From: Cherax quadricarinatus
Taxonomy: Eukaryota > Arthropoda > Malacostraca > Decapoda > Parastacidae
Direction: 5' to 3'
NCBI RefSeq assembly: GCF_038502225.1
Contig: NC_091298.1
Location: 32,120,795-32,184,794, forward strand
DNA: 64,000 nucleotides
Both the position numbers and the translations under genes were made by a program. Shown piece by piece: positions 21,927 through 31,688 of this stretch (the first letter of the stretch is position 1; every line of letters starts with the position of its first letter). The notes beneath the pieces were generated by a model. It saw only the letters and a list, made by a program, of their open reading frames with translations. It did no database searches and had not been told where the DNA came from.

Positions 21927-23371
21927 ATATCCATTCTGTAAAATGGAGACCAGAACTGAGCTGCGTAATCTAGGTGAGGCCTTACTAATGATGTATAGAG
22001 CTGTAGTATAAAGGCTGGACTTCTGTTGCTTACATTTCTAGATATAAATCCCAGTAATCTGTTTCCTTTATTAGGTATGCTTAGGCAATGCTGTCTTGGT
22101 TTAAGGTTACTGCTTATCATAACCCCCAAGTCCTTTTTGCAATCTGTATGGCTAAGTTCTACATTATTTAACTTACAAGTGCTAGAGTTATGGACACTCC
22201 CGAGCTTCAGAACCTTGCATTTATCTACAATGAACTGCATCTGCATCCCCAATCGGATTTAATCCCATTTATGCACACTCTCTGCTTCCTGTCTATGAGC
22301 CATGACTCGATCCATGAGAGCACTTTTCCCCCAATGCCATGAGCTGCCATTTTCTTTAACAGTCTTTGGTGCAGTACTATATCAAAAGGCTTACTAAAAT
22401 CTAAATAAACAATATCAAATTCTTTATCGTGATCAACAGCCTCAAAAGCTTTACCGAAGAAAGTTAATAAATTAGTTAGACAAGAATGGCCTCTCGGGAA
22501 TCCATGCTGAGTATCATTAATCAGATTATGCTTATCCAGATGGCTTCTTATAATCTCAGCTATAATTGACTTTAGTAATTTGCCTACAATTGAGGTCAGG
22601 CTTATTGGGCGGTAATTTGATGGCAACAACTTGTCCCCTGCTTTAAAAATAGGAATTACATTAGCCATTTTCCACATATCAGACACTGCACCTGTTTGAA
22701 GAGATAAATTAAAAATATTAGTTAATGGTTCACAGAGTTCCATTTTGCATTCCTTAAGAATCCTTGAAAAAAGCTCATCAGGACCCGCTTATTTATTTTG
22801 TTTCAGTCGGTCTATTTGTTTCATAACCAATTCGCTAGTGACTGTGATATTACAGAATTTATCTTCTTCAGGCCCACAATAAAAATTAATTACTGGGATA
22901 TTGTTAGTGTCTTCCTGTGTGAAAACCAAGAGAAAATAGTTATTAAAAATTGAGCACATTTCATTCTCCTTGTCAGTAAGATGCCCAAACTTATTTTTTA
23001 GAAGACCTACCTTATCTCTAACTTTCGTTCTATAAATCTAGAAAAAACTTTTGGGTTAGTTTTCGAATCCCTAGCAACTTTAATTTCACAGCCCCATTTA
23101 GCTTTTCTTATCCCCTTTTTAACGTCCCTCTTAATGTCAATATAATGATTCATAAGATGACCCTCTCCTCTTTTGATAAGCCTATAAATTCCTTTTTTCT
23201 GCCCTAAAAGATATTTGAATCAACTATTCATCCATTATGGGTCATTTCTATTCGATCTAATTTCTTTATACAGGATAAATGTTCTTTGTGCAGCATGTGT
23301 TGTGTTTAGAAAGCTGTCATGTTGAATAACCTCTCCTCCTCCCTCTCCCCTCCTTGCCGTCTTCTATATGC

Positions 23372-24033
23372 CAACAAAAGGCTGCAGTCAGATTGATAAC
23401 AAATTCCCACTACAGGCAGCACACTCCACCAATATTCAAAACTCTAAACCTACTCACCATACAAAACATTCATACTTATTTTTGTACCTACTACATACAC
23501 AGAACACTTAACTCGGATATAAACCCTCCCCTCAAATGTGTCCATCTCACACTATGCAAAAACTCAATGCACATAAAAGGCTCAGAAATCTGGAATTCAT
23601 TACCTGTGAATATAAAAGAAACACTGTCGGTTTATAAATTCAAGTCTCTACTTAAAAATCACTTACTCACCCACAACTAAATAAATACTGAATAATTGTA
23701 TCTCATAAATGTTTAACCTGTGACCCAATTAAACTTTTGTTATTTTTAATTACATTACCTAACAGAATACTCCATTCTACTGAATGCACAGCAACACAGT
23801 AAATGACCATATGACCTGTCTTTGAAATACTCATTTGTGCTAAATTGTTATCCATTTACAATAATGTTTACCAATGAATACATCATTGCTTAGCTAATCT
23901 TAAGTTAATTTTAAGCCTGCCCATAATGCTCTGCATACAAGGGGCTTTGGCATGTTACACTTAACCACTGTATTTTTTTGTACTTAATTGTATCATGTTC
24001 AAATTAATAAATAAATAAATAAATAAATAAATA
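23372..24033 (+). pseudogene. LINE 3' end (unclassified non-LTR) with (AAAT)n tail
   Basis: The open frame 23354-23680 reads QQKAAVRLITNSHYRQHTPP, then FKTLNLLTIQNIHTY, then IKGSEIWNSLPVNIKETLS, and ends KNHLLTHN. This is the usual C-terminal end of a LINE reverse transcriptase (CR1/Jockey-group-like). The 3' UTR ends with about seven copies of AAAT at 24007-24033. The tail block AATGCTCTGCATACAAGGGGC recurs at 31415-31440. It is 5'-truncated and inserted in Tigger sequence, which resumes at TCTTCAATAAAG. Confidence 0.75.
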
Positions 24034-24293
24034 AGTCTTCAATAAAGATAAGTGATGTTAAATGTTCATTTATCCACTTCATTAGTCACATATTATTTCT
24101 CATTGTTTTTTTGTATTTAAAACTATAGTTATTCTCTCCAAAATGTATTTTTTGTTCATATTTTTTGGTGTATGGAATGGATTAATAGGATTTACATTAT
24201 TTCTTATGGGAAATATTTCTTCAGTTTTCGTACAATTCAGTTTTTGTCAGATTTTCTGGAACGAATTAATCACAAAAACTGAGGTTCTACTGT

Positions 24294-24475
24294 AGTACAA
24301 TACCTGGAATAACAGAGTAGAAAGTATAACAATGTAGAAGAACAATACTGGGAATAACAGAGCAGCATGTAAACAATGTAGTACAATACTGGGAACAACA
24401 AAGCAACACATTAACAATGTAGAAGAACAATACAGGGAATAAAAGAGCATCAAGTAAACATACAGTAACTGAGTT
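24294..24475. repeat. Minisatellite, about three units of 55-60 bp
   Basis: Blocks of the form ACAATACTGGGAATAACAGAG followed by GTAAACAATGTAG repeat with substitutions. They begin directly after the Tigger right terminus. No coding content is present. Confidence 0.7.
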
Positions 24476-24539
24476 TAGAGAAGCAATGTTATGGAGTCTA
24501 GCATGAAAAAGTCAACAGTGTTTTGTAAGATGTTAATGC

Positions 24540-24910
24540 TTTAATATTTGTACCAGCACAAGCAATAATGGAATCATTCACATATGAAGAGAACCAAGAT
24601 GATCACTGAAGTAGTACTGAACTAGAACATAAATATTTGTACCAGCACAAGCAATAGCATAAGCATTCACATACAATGAGAACCAAGATCATTGAAGTAG
24701 TGCTGAACTAGAACATTAATATGTAGCTAACAGAAAAACAATTGTGCTAAGAACACACCTTGTGGAATGCCTTCTGCTCGAACATTCAGGTGAGAAACTT
24801 TTACTGATCTGGACACTAGTGTCGATCTTTCATAAAAGCTTTGAGAAAACATGAGAGTTGACCTCACAGGCCAAAAGAGTGAACCTGAGGAAAGATGCAA
24901 TACTGTCATA
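24540..24910 (-). other. Tandem duplication beside a possible degraded reverse transcriptase piece
   Basis: A segment of about 120 bp with ATTTGTACCAGCACAAGCAAT is present twice (about 24547 and 24633). On the minus strand, 24727-24909 reads SFYERSTLVSRSVKVSHLNV followed by GIPQG, similar to the reverse transcriptase block before the G.PQG motif of Jockey-like LINEs. There is too little left to name the family. Confidence 0.35.
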
Positions 24911-25300
24911 CCACATTGTAGGCCTTTTCTAAGAAGAAAAAGACTACAAACTGACCTTCAGCAAAGGGAATTCAAATGTACAGAACATATCAAGCCAGAG
25001 TAAAGGTTCAATTGTAAAATGGCCCCTTCTTGCTCTATAACAACAGCAACTGAAAAATGTTGGGTTTTCATTATAACGTTGCACAAGCCAAAAAATCAAC
25101 TTATTTTAAGGCCTGTTTTCTCCCTTTGAGGGAGAAAACAAATACTTGTAATTTAGAATCTGCTCTTTCTATTGAAGGTTTTTTAAGAAAATTGGTTATG
25201 CTACTTTTTTGCTACTGGTCTTCAAAATGGCCTAAAATTCGCTGTTAGGGCATTTTTAGGTCCTATCAGCACAGGAACTAAAAACGTTTAGTCTGATATT
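24911..25300. other. Non-coding stretch, nothing recognised
   Basis: The sequence is moderately AT-rich. A block TTTTCTCCCTTTGAGGGAGAAAA (25107-25129) forms a short perfect-looking hairpin. No gene or element end is identified. Confidence 0.4.
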
Positions 25301-25304
25301 TTAG

Positions 25305-25455
25305 GATTGTGATGATGTTCACTTGGGTAGATAGCTACAATAATGTCCACTTGGGTAGCTGGCTACAATAATGTCCACTTGGGTAGCTGGCTACAATAAT
25401 GTCCACTTGGGTAGCTGGTTATAATAATGTCCACTTGGGTAACTGCTACAATAAT
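25305..25455. repeat. Minisatellite, about five 29-bp units
   Basis: The unit AATGTCCACTTGGGTAGCTG followed by GCTACAAT is repeated five times with small changes (for example GGTTATAAT in one copy). Confidence 0.85.
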
Positions 25456-25690
25456 GTCATACTAAAATAATGTTTTCCTTCAGACATATAGGCAGCTGAA
25501 TTCAAGATTTAATTTTATGCAAGTTTTTTTTTTCCTCCTATTTTGGCTTTATATTGTGAAAAAAGTAAAAGCATTTAAGTTTTAGGACTGTGAATTTCTA
25601 AATCAGCTCCAAAAGTTGTGTAGGCATGTCTACTTACACAACTTTTACTCTTCAAGATCTGCCACAACAATAACCTGAACACTGCTGATT
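25456..25690. other. Non-coding spacer
   Basis: AT-rich sequence with an imperfect inverted repeat AAAAGTTGTGTAGGC / TACACAACTTTTAC at about 25612-25650. No gene is seen. Confidence 0.4.
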
Positions 25691-26801
25691 GTGTGCTGAG
25701 GGTCGGTGAAATTTTCACCTGCCTCCACTCTGCTTGAAGACAGTCAGGAGTCTATTAGCATTCCCCCTTATGTATGCTAGGAGACAGTTGAACAGTCTTG
25801 GGCCCCTCACACTGATTATGCTGTCTTTTATCGTACTAGTGGCACCCCTGCTTTTCACTCGGGGGATGTTGCATAGTCTGCCGAGTCTTTTGCTTTCATA
25901 GGGACTGATTTTTGTGTGCAAGTTTGGTACTAATCCCTCTAGGATTTTCCAAGTGTATATAATCATGTGTCTCTCCTGCCTGCATTCTAGGAAGTACAGG
26001 TTGAGGAACTTCAAGTGTTCCCAGTAATTGAGGAGTTTTGTCGCAGTTATGTGTACCGTGAAGGTTCTTTGTACATTTTCTAGGTCAGCAATTTCACCTG
26101 CCTTGAAAGGTGCTGTTAGTGTGCAGCAATATTCCAGCCTAGATAGAACAAGTGACCTGAAGAGTCTCATCATGGGCTTGCCATCCCTGGTTTTGAAGGT
26201 TCTCATTATCCATCCTGTTATTTTTCTAGCAGATGCGAATGATACAATGTTATGGTCTTTGAAGGTGAGATCTTCTGACATGATCACTCCCAGGCCTTTT
26301 ACATTAGTTTTTCGCTCTACTGTGTGGTTGGAATTTGTTTTATACTCCGATGTAGTTTTAATTTCCTCACATTTTCTATATCGGAATACAGTGAACCCTC
26401 GAGTTTCATGATTAATCCGTTCCAGAAAGTCTGCCAAAAGTCAGAATTCACGAATGTTGAAAGCATTTTTCCCATAAGAAATAATGTAAATCTAATTAAT
26501 CTGTTCCATACACCCATGAGTATTAACAAAAATTTTTTTTTTTTAGATTAAACATAGATTTACATACAGAAAAGAATGAGAAATCAAGTACTATAAACAA
26601 TAATATCACACTTACCTTTATTGAAGACTCTTCTTGGTGGTTGGAAGACTGGAGGAGGGGAGAGGATGGAGAAGTACCACTTCTGTTTGGAAGGGAAATC
26701 CCCTTCCATAAAGACTTCAGGTACCAAGTCCTTATCCGGGGTTACTGCCTGTCTTTGTTTTTAATGCCACTAGCACCAGCTTGAGAGTCACTGGACCCCT
26801 G

Positions 26802-28280
26802 TCACACAAAAAATTGTTCCAGACAGCTCTGTTTCTGGCATTTCTTTAAAATTTGCCTCAAATGGGACAAGACATTGTCACTGTAGATGTTGCCGACACA
26901 GCTTGCAACAGCTTTGTCAGGGTGATATTCCTCCATAAACATTTGCACCTCGCTCCACTTTGAACAAATGTCCCTAAGCTTTGAAGAAGGCACCTTCTTC
27001 CACCTCTCTTCCTCTTCCTCTGAAGCAATTTCCTGAGTTGTGGCCTGTTGCTGTTGCAGATGACGTTCTTGCAGCTCTTCAGTGGTTAGCTCTTGACTGT
27101 GGTCCTCTACCAACTCTTCCACATCCTGGTCACTCACATCCAACCCCATGGAATTCCCCAGTGCCACAATAGATTGCACAACTGGCATAGGGTTGTCAGG
27201 GTCAGCCTCAAACCTTTCAAAATTTTTGTTGAGGGGACAATCTGGCCACAATTTTCTCAAAGCAGAGTTCATCGTCTTGGAAGTCACTCCCAGACAAGTC
27301 TTATCTATAAGGCCTATGCAATGGAGGATATTGAAGTGATCTTTCCAGAACTCTCTTAAGGTCAAATGAGTGTCTGAGGTCATATCAAAGCACCTTTGAA
27401 ACAATGCTTTGGTGTAGAGTTTTTTGAAGTTTGAAATGATCTGCTGGTCCATGGGCTGGATGAGAGGAGTGGTATTAGGGGGGCAAGAACTTCACTGTGA
27501 TGAAACTAAACTCCTTCACCATTTGGTCATCCAAGGCTGGAGGATGAGCAGGAGCACTGTCCATTACCAGGAGGCACTTGAGTGGCAATTTCTTTTCCAG
27601 GAGGTATTTTTTCGCACTGGGGCCAAACACTTCATCGAACCAATCAAGGAAAATTTTCCTTGTGACCAATGTCTTACTGTTAGTCTTCCACATCACACAC
27701 AATTTACTCTTGGCAACATTGTTTTTCTTGAACACTGGGATTTTCAGAGTGATACACCAGTGAGGGCTTCACTTTGAAATCCCCACTAGCATTACCACAG
27801 AACATGAGAGTTAGCCTGTCTTTCATAGGCTTGTGTCCTGGAAGTGCTGTTTCCTCCTGCGTGTTGTAGGTCCTCTTTGGCATTTTCTTCCAAAAGAGGC
27901 CTGTTTTGTCACTATTGAACACTTGTTGAGGGAGGAATTCTTCAGCCTGTACATAGTCCTTGAGTTTCTGCACGAATTTTTCAGCCACACATTTGTCAGC
28001 ACTTGCAGCCTCGCCATGCCTTACCACACTGTGTATGCCACTACACTTCTTAAATCTCTCAAACCAGCCTTTGATGGCCTTAAATTCACTAGCACCAGCA
28101 CTCATTGCAGGCAGTTTCTTTATGAGATCAGTATGCAACTACCTTGATTTTTCACAAATTATCAACTGCATAACACTATCTCCTGCTAATTGTTTTTCGT
28201 TGATCCACACTACCAACAAATTCTCAACATCTTCGAGTATTTGCAATCTCTTTTTGGTGATTTCCCCCCAAAACTCTTCT
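26802..28280 (-). pseudogene. Tigger transposase, main part
   Basis: From the right, degraded NEKQLAGDSVMQ sequence leads into 27704-28138: GASEFKAIKGWFERFKKCSG, HGEAASADK, then FNSDKTGLFWKKMPKRT (the first catalytic position, reading SDKTG here where the other copy has CDETG), and DRLTLMFCGNASGDFKVKP. The frame then shifts to KKYLLEKKLPLKCLLVMDSA (27475-27735) with the second Asp and PPALDDQ. The last block (26802-27452) begins MDQQIISNFKK, passes CPLNKNFERFEADP, carries an acidic SEEEEERWK stretch, and ends CQKQSCLEQFFV. The large C-terminal block of 216 codons is intact. The upstream frameshifts and lesion at the catalytic position mean the protein is probably inactive. Confidence 0.88.
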
Positions 28281-29548
28281 TAAATCACAACCAAAGCTTC
28301 GTCTTGAAGCCAAACATGATGCCTGAAGCTGTATTGATAACTTAGTCACACAGAACATTCTTTCACAAATTATTTACGTTGATGGTTCTGTTCACAAGTC
28401 CACTGGTGCAGCTGGTAGTGATGGCTCTCATAAAGAAATTCGAACAAGCATCAATAACTGGGTCTCTACCCTTCAAACAGAACTGTTTGCCATACTCCTT
28501 GCACTCAAATGCATCCATGTATCTAAGGTTGACACTTTAATTGTAACTTTAATTGGACAGTGGAGTCAGAGTCCACATGCTGTGGATTCCATCTCACATT
28601 GGTCTTCAGATGCATGATAGAACTGATAAATTGGCTAAGCTGTATGCTTTCAAAGAGGGAGTAGATTACAATCTTGGGTTGTCAGTTAGCAGTTTGAGAA
28701 CAATAATACGAAAAGAACTTCAATTGAACTTTATTGACTAAAGACCTAGGGAGATTGACACAAGTCAGTCCATCTATCATCATTCCATCATGCAGGAGGA
28801 GCCACATGTCTATGGTGCATCCAACAAGATAAGCAGACTCTTGGATGTCACTACCTCCCGGCTCCGGCTGGGTTACAAGTATCTATGGCAGGTTAAATCA
28901 CCACCACCAGATGTAGACCAAACGAAATGTAAACTTTGCCAGATGGACTATTGTCACCCCTTGCATCATTATGTACTGGAGTGCGATCAAATTAATGAAT
29001 TTAGAGACAACTCACTCATAAATGTTAAAGAAATGGCAAAGTATTTTATCCACAGTGGTATATTACAGACCATTCTAGAGAAATACCCTGATTTTGCTAG
29101 CTGTAAATAAAGCATTACCACATGTGTGTGTGTGGGGGGAGTATGCGTGCACGTGTGCTTGTGTGTATGCATATATTTGTATGCTCGTGTGCATGTGTCT
29201 GTGCGTGCGCCCTCGTGTGTGTGTGTGCGCGTGCGTATTCGTGTGGGTGTATGACCCACTTAATATTTGTATTTATAACTCATTACAACTGTGATCAGGT
29301 GTGGACGTATCAGTGGCTCATTACTTTGTAATTTGTTCATGACTGTAACCATGTATAGGAGTGAGGCTGATTCATTACCTTTGTAACTTGTCATGATTGT
29401 GACCAGATCTACCTGGAGTTCATTACCTTTGTAATGAGTTCAGCTATCATAACTTTGGGGTCCAGTCCCTGGACTCATTATGTACCTTTGCAATCTTTTG
29501 ACTACTGCCCACAGGATGGGTATGGGATGCATAATAAAGATATTATAC
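28280..29548 (+). pseudogene. LINE fragment with C-terminal RNase H and CCHC (I/Nimb-like)
   Basis: The plus strand encodes, with one or two breaks, LKSQPKLRLEAKHDA, then IIYVDGSVHKSTGAAGS (RNase H first Asp), an LQTELFAILLALK-like block (RNase H Glu), and LWIPSHIGLQMHD (RNase H His region). It ends with a cysteine-histidine motif CKLCQMDYCHPLHHYVLEC (28930 on). The stop is near 29110. The 3' UTR has a TG-rich run (29120-29250), repeated TTCATTACCTTTGTAA blocks and ends AATAAAGATATTATACTA. The reverse transcriptase is missing. The same 3' tail recurs at 35700-36030 and 53553-53846. Confidence 0.82.
29120..29255. repeat. TG/CG-rich simple sequence
   Basis: Imperfect (TG)n with CG and AT interruptions within the LINE 3' region. 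The cysteine- and threonine-rich open frames over it in both directions are by-products. Confidence 0.85.
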
Positions 29549-29770
29549 TAGCGTTTAGGTGAGCATATCTACCCCTTTCACAACAACAGCTTCCTTGATT
29601 TCCATTTACTTAGACACAATGGAAGTGATCACTGAATGGGGTTTTCTGTACATCCCGCTGAGCTCGGCTACATGCACTCCACTTTCATAACTTGCGATGA
29701 TTTCTTTCTTTAATTGTATCGTGTTTCTCACCTTCTTTACCAAAGGGCTGGCACTAGAGGCTTTCATGGT
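29549..29770 (-). pseudogene. Tigger transposase N-terminal helix-turn-helix
   Basis: The minus strand reads MKASSASPLVKKVRNTIQLK, then ASYESGVHVAELSGMYRKPH, then MEIKEA. This corresponds to the psq-type HTH of the other Tigger copies (60978-61208). It would bind the element ends. It is separated from the rest of the gene by the LINE insertion and has at least one stop. Confidence 0.82.
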
Positions 29771-30699
29771 GGCTTATTTAGCAGTTTCAAGCACCAAAAA
29801 CAATGGATTATTACGAAATGTATCGTATGAACGCCTGGAGTGATGGTAACTCGTGCAGAAACAATGCCACACTGATGCTCTGAATGTTATGTGGGAGCCT
29901 TTGTGTGCTCCTGGCCGCATGGATGCGTTCCATACGATGGACAAATTGCGAGGCAAATCACGAACTGCAAGGCTTTATTTGGACGAAAAAAGTTGCCAAA
30001 AGTCAAAATTCACGAACCGTGAGGCTCACGAAACTCGGGGGTCTACTGTAACTGAAATATTTCATCACTGAACTTCATATTGTTTTCTGCAGCCCATTTA
30101 AAGATTTGGTTGATGTCCACCTGGAGTCTTGTAGTCTCTTCAATGGAGGGCACTCTCATGCAAACTCGGGTGTCATCTACAAAGGAAGACAGCGCTGTAG
30201 CTTATATCCCTGTCTATGTCAGAAATGAGGATGAGGAACAAGATGGGAGCAAGTACTGTGCCTTGTGGAACAGAGCTTTTCACCATAGCCGCCTCAGACT
30301 TCACTGTTGACTACGTACTACTCTTTGTGTTCTGTTTGTTAGGAAATTATAGATCCATCTACCAACTTTTCCTGTTATTCCTTTATCACATATTTTGTGT
30401 GCTATTACACCATGGTCACACTTGTCGAAGGGTTTTGGAAAGTCTGTGCACATTACATCTGCATTCTGTTTGTCCTCTAGAGCATCCAGGACCTTATCAT
30501 AGTGATCCAGTAGTTGGGACAGACAAGAGCGACCTGCTCTAAACCCATGCTGCCCTGGGTTGTGTAACTGATAGGTATCTAGATGGGTGGCAATCCTGCT
30601 TCTTAGAACCCTTTCAAAGATTTTAATGATATGGGATGTTAGCTCTATTGGCTTTACTGCTCCCTTTGTGGAGTGGGGCTATGACTGTTGTTTTTAGCA

Positions 30700-30905
30700 G
30701 AGCATTTTGGGCAAATCAGGTCAGTTTTGTCCCAGGATGTGACCCACTCTAGTTGACTAACACCCAGGTGTACCCATTTTTCTGATGGCTGAACATAGAC
30801 GACTGGTGTAAAGAAACATGTTTGACGTTTCCACCCCTTCGCCGGGAATCGAACCTGGACCCTCACTGTGTGAAACGAGAGCTTTTGCCACCAGGCCATG
30901 GGGCA
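30700..30905 (-). repeat. tRNA-headed SINE
   Basis: On the minus strand the head reads ATGGCCTGGTGGCAAAAGC (A-box-like), then CCAGGTTCGATTCCCGG (B box GGTTCGATTCC). The body includes GTTTCTTTACACCAGTCGTC and GGTACACCTGGGTGTTAGTC. It ends near CAAAATGCTCTG. These boxes are RNA polymerase III promoter elements. A full tRNA cloverleaf is not preserved. Related pieces lie at 7960-8095 and 36285-36425. Confidence 0.85.
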
Positions 30906-30929
30906 CCGTGAGGTTAATAATCAAAATCG

Positions 30930-31283
30930 TAATTCTTCCCTACAAAACTTATCAAACCATACCACGGGCGGGATTGAACCCGCGGTCAGAGAGTCTCAAA
31001 ACTCCAGACTGTCGCGTTAGCCACTGGACCAGCTAGCCACAATAAGATTCATCCAACTAGGTATATTTCTACACCATAGGAAGGTTAGCATAGGCACCAC
31101 TGTGACCACAAATGCAAGTTTTTACAGACGAATCTCCAGCTAGCGTGGCCGTGACGAACTCTAGCTCAAGTCCCCTCAATGCCGTCAACATGACTCACGA
31201 AATTGTAATGGCACGAATGCAACAAACCATACCACATGGTATGGTTTGTTTGCAATCATGTCATTATGATTTCGTGAGTCATG
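30930..31283 (-). repeat. Element with internal tRNA-like head and inverted ends
   Basis: The minus strand carries CTAGCTGGTCCAGTGGCTAA (A-box-like) and ACCGCGGGTTCAATCCCGCC (B box) at about 31040-30960, with an anticodon-arm-like segment between. The segment 31189-31283 is a near-perfect inverted repeat: each outer end reads CATGACTCACGAAAT and the centre is CAAACCATACC-ACAT-GGTATGGTTTG. A short piece of the same end (GCCATTACGATTTCGTGAGT) lies at 37316-37335 inside a LINE. Confidence 0.75.
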
Positions 31284-31520
31284 AAAACTTATCAAAGCCA
31301 TAGAGCATAATCTAATAGAATATTCAATTCTCTTGTATTCATTGTGACTCATCTAATGACCACATGCATTATTATTGCCTTATTAATTTTAAGTTAGTTT
31401 TAAGTTTGCTCAAAATGCTCTGCATATAAAGGGGCTTTTTGCATTGTACACCCAATATTATATTCCTTTGTACAAACATGAAACATGCTGAAATAAAATA
31501 TTGTTATTATTATTATTACT
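31284..31520 (+). repeat. LINE 3' tail fragment
   Basis: Blocks TTAATTTTAAGTTAGTTTTAAG and AAAATGCTCTGCATATAAAG match the 3' UTR at about 23900-23950. It ends in ATAAAATATTGTTATTATTATT. It has no coding part. Confidence 0.65.
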
Positions 31521-31688
31521 ATAAAATTTAAAAAACCTACAATATAATCCACTAAAGTTTGAAAAGACAACGTTTGTATATAATTACAAAGGCACACATG
31601 ACTTAAATTGTATTTTTATTTAATTTGTATCTGTTATTTTAATACTGATGATTATTTTAATATTAAAAATATTAATACGGAACTAATA

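Larger units (their letters stand above)
20089..23332 (-). pseudogene. CR1 LINE fragment (5'-truncated, with internal loss)
   Basis: The 3' tail has CATAACATAAGAATGGAGGAAC, matching the CR1 tail at 43352. The minus strand then encodes the C-terminal part, reverse transcriptase (22225-22743: MANVIPIFKAGDK, NYRPISLTSIVGKLL, QHGFPRGHSCLTNLLTFF, IVYLDFSKPFD) and endonuclease end, matching the intact copy at 43533-46478. The segment with the GVPQGS and FADD motifs is missing between about 22225 and 22252. Stops and shifts are many. It ends near 23332 inside the endonuclease region. A piggyBac MITE (20467-21535) and a palindromic element (21708-21926) interrupt it. Confidence 0.85.
19690..24292 (-). 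mobile_element. Tigger remnant carrying two LINE insertions
   Basis: The left terminus is incomplete (starts about 19690 at AGTCTGATGAAAAACGAATT). The right inverted repeat is intact, ending TGAGGTTCTACTG at 24292 with TA after it. Tigger sequence is seen in three blocks: 19690-20088 (ACATTTCCCATAAGAAATAATG through the C-terminal tail FVRQG region to AACAATAA), a short block about 23320-23370, and 24034-24292. The gaps hold a CR1 fragment and the 3' end of another LINE. The transposase is mostly deleted. Confidence 0.75.
26389..30048 (-). mobile_element. Tigger (pogo-type) DNA transposon, 3.66 kb
   Basis: The termini are CAGTGAACCCTCGAGTTTCA and the inverse of CAGTAGACCCCCGAGTTTCG, flanked by TA at 26387-26388 and 30049-30050. 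The transposase is on the minus strand in two blocks, because a LINE fragment (28280-29548) is inserted between the helix-turn-helix part (29549-29770) and the rest (26802-28280). Confidence 0.92.
25695..30700 (-). pseudogene. LINE-2 (CR1/L2 group) ORF2 copy split by a Tigger insertion
   Basis: LINE sequence occupies 25695-26386 and 30051-30700 on the minus strand and matches ORF2 at 47527-50634. The left block encodes the C-terminal half (DLTFKDHNIVSFASARKITG, YWEHLKFLNLYFLECRQERH, SIISVRGPRLFNCLLAYIRG). The right block encodes the reverse transcriptase part around the catalytic region with several shifts. The break point corresponds to a TA in the intact copy (CTGAGTAATTG at about 48330), the expected Tigger target. 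The copy is 5'-truncated at about 30700. Confidence 0.88.

Noticed and set aside
29094..29331. Cys/Val-rich open frames
   Set aside because: They are translations of TG/CG simple sequence in a LINE 3' region.
30700..30905. Possible tRNA gene
   Set aside because: The A- and B-box-like blocks are present but the cloverleaf is not, and the sequence continues into a SINE body found elsewhere in the window.
30960..31040. Possible second tRNA gene
   Set aside because: It has good B-box and plausible arms, but is embedded in a dispersed element with inverted ends; I could not confirm a paired acceptor stem with CCA-ready end.
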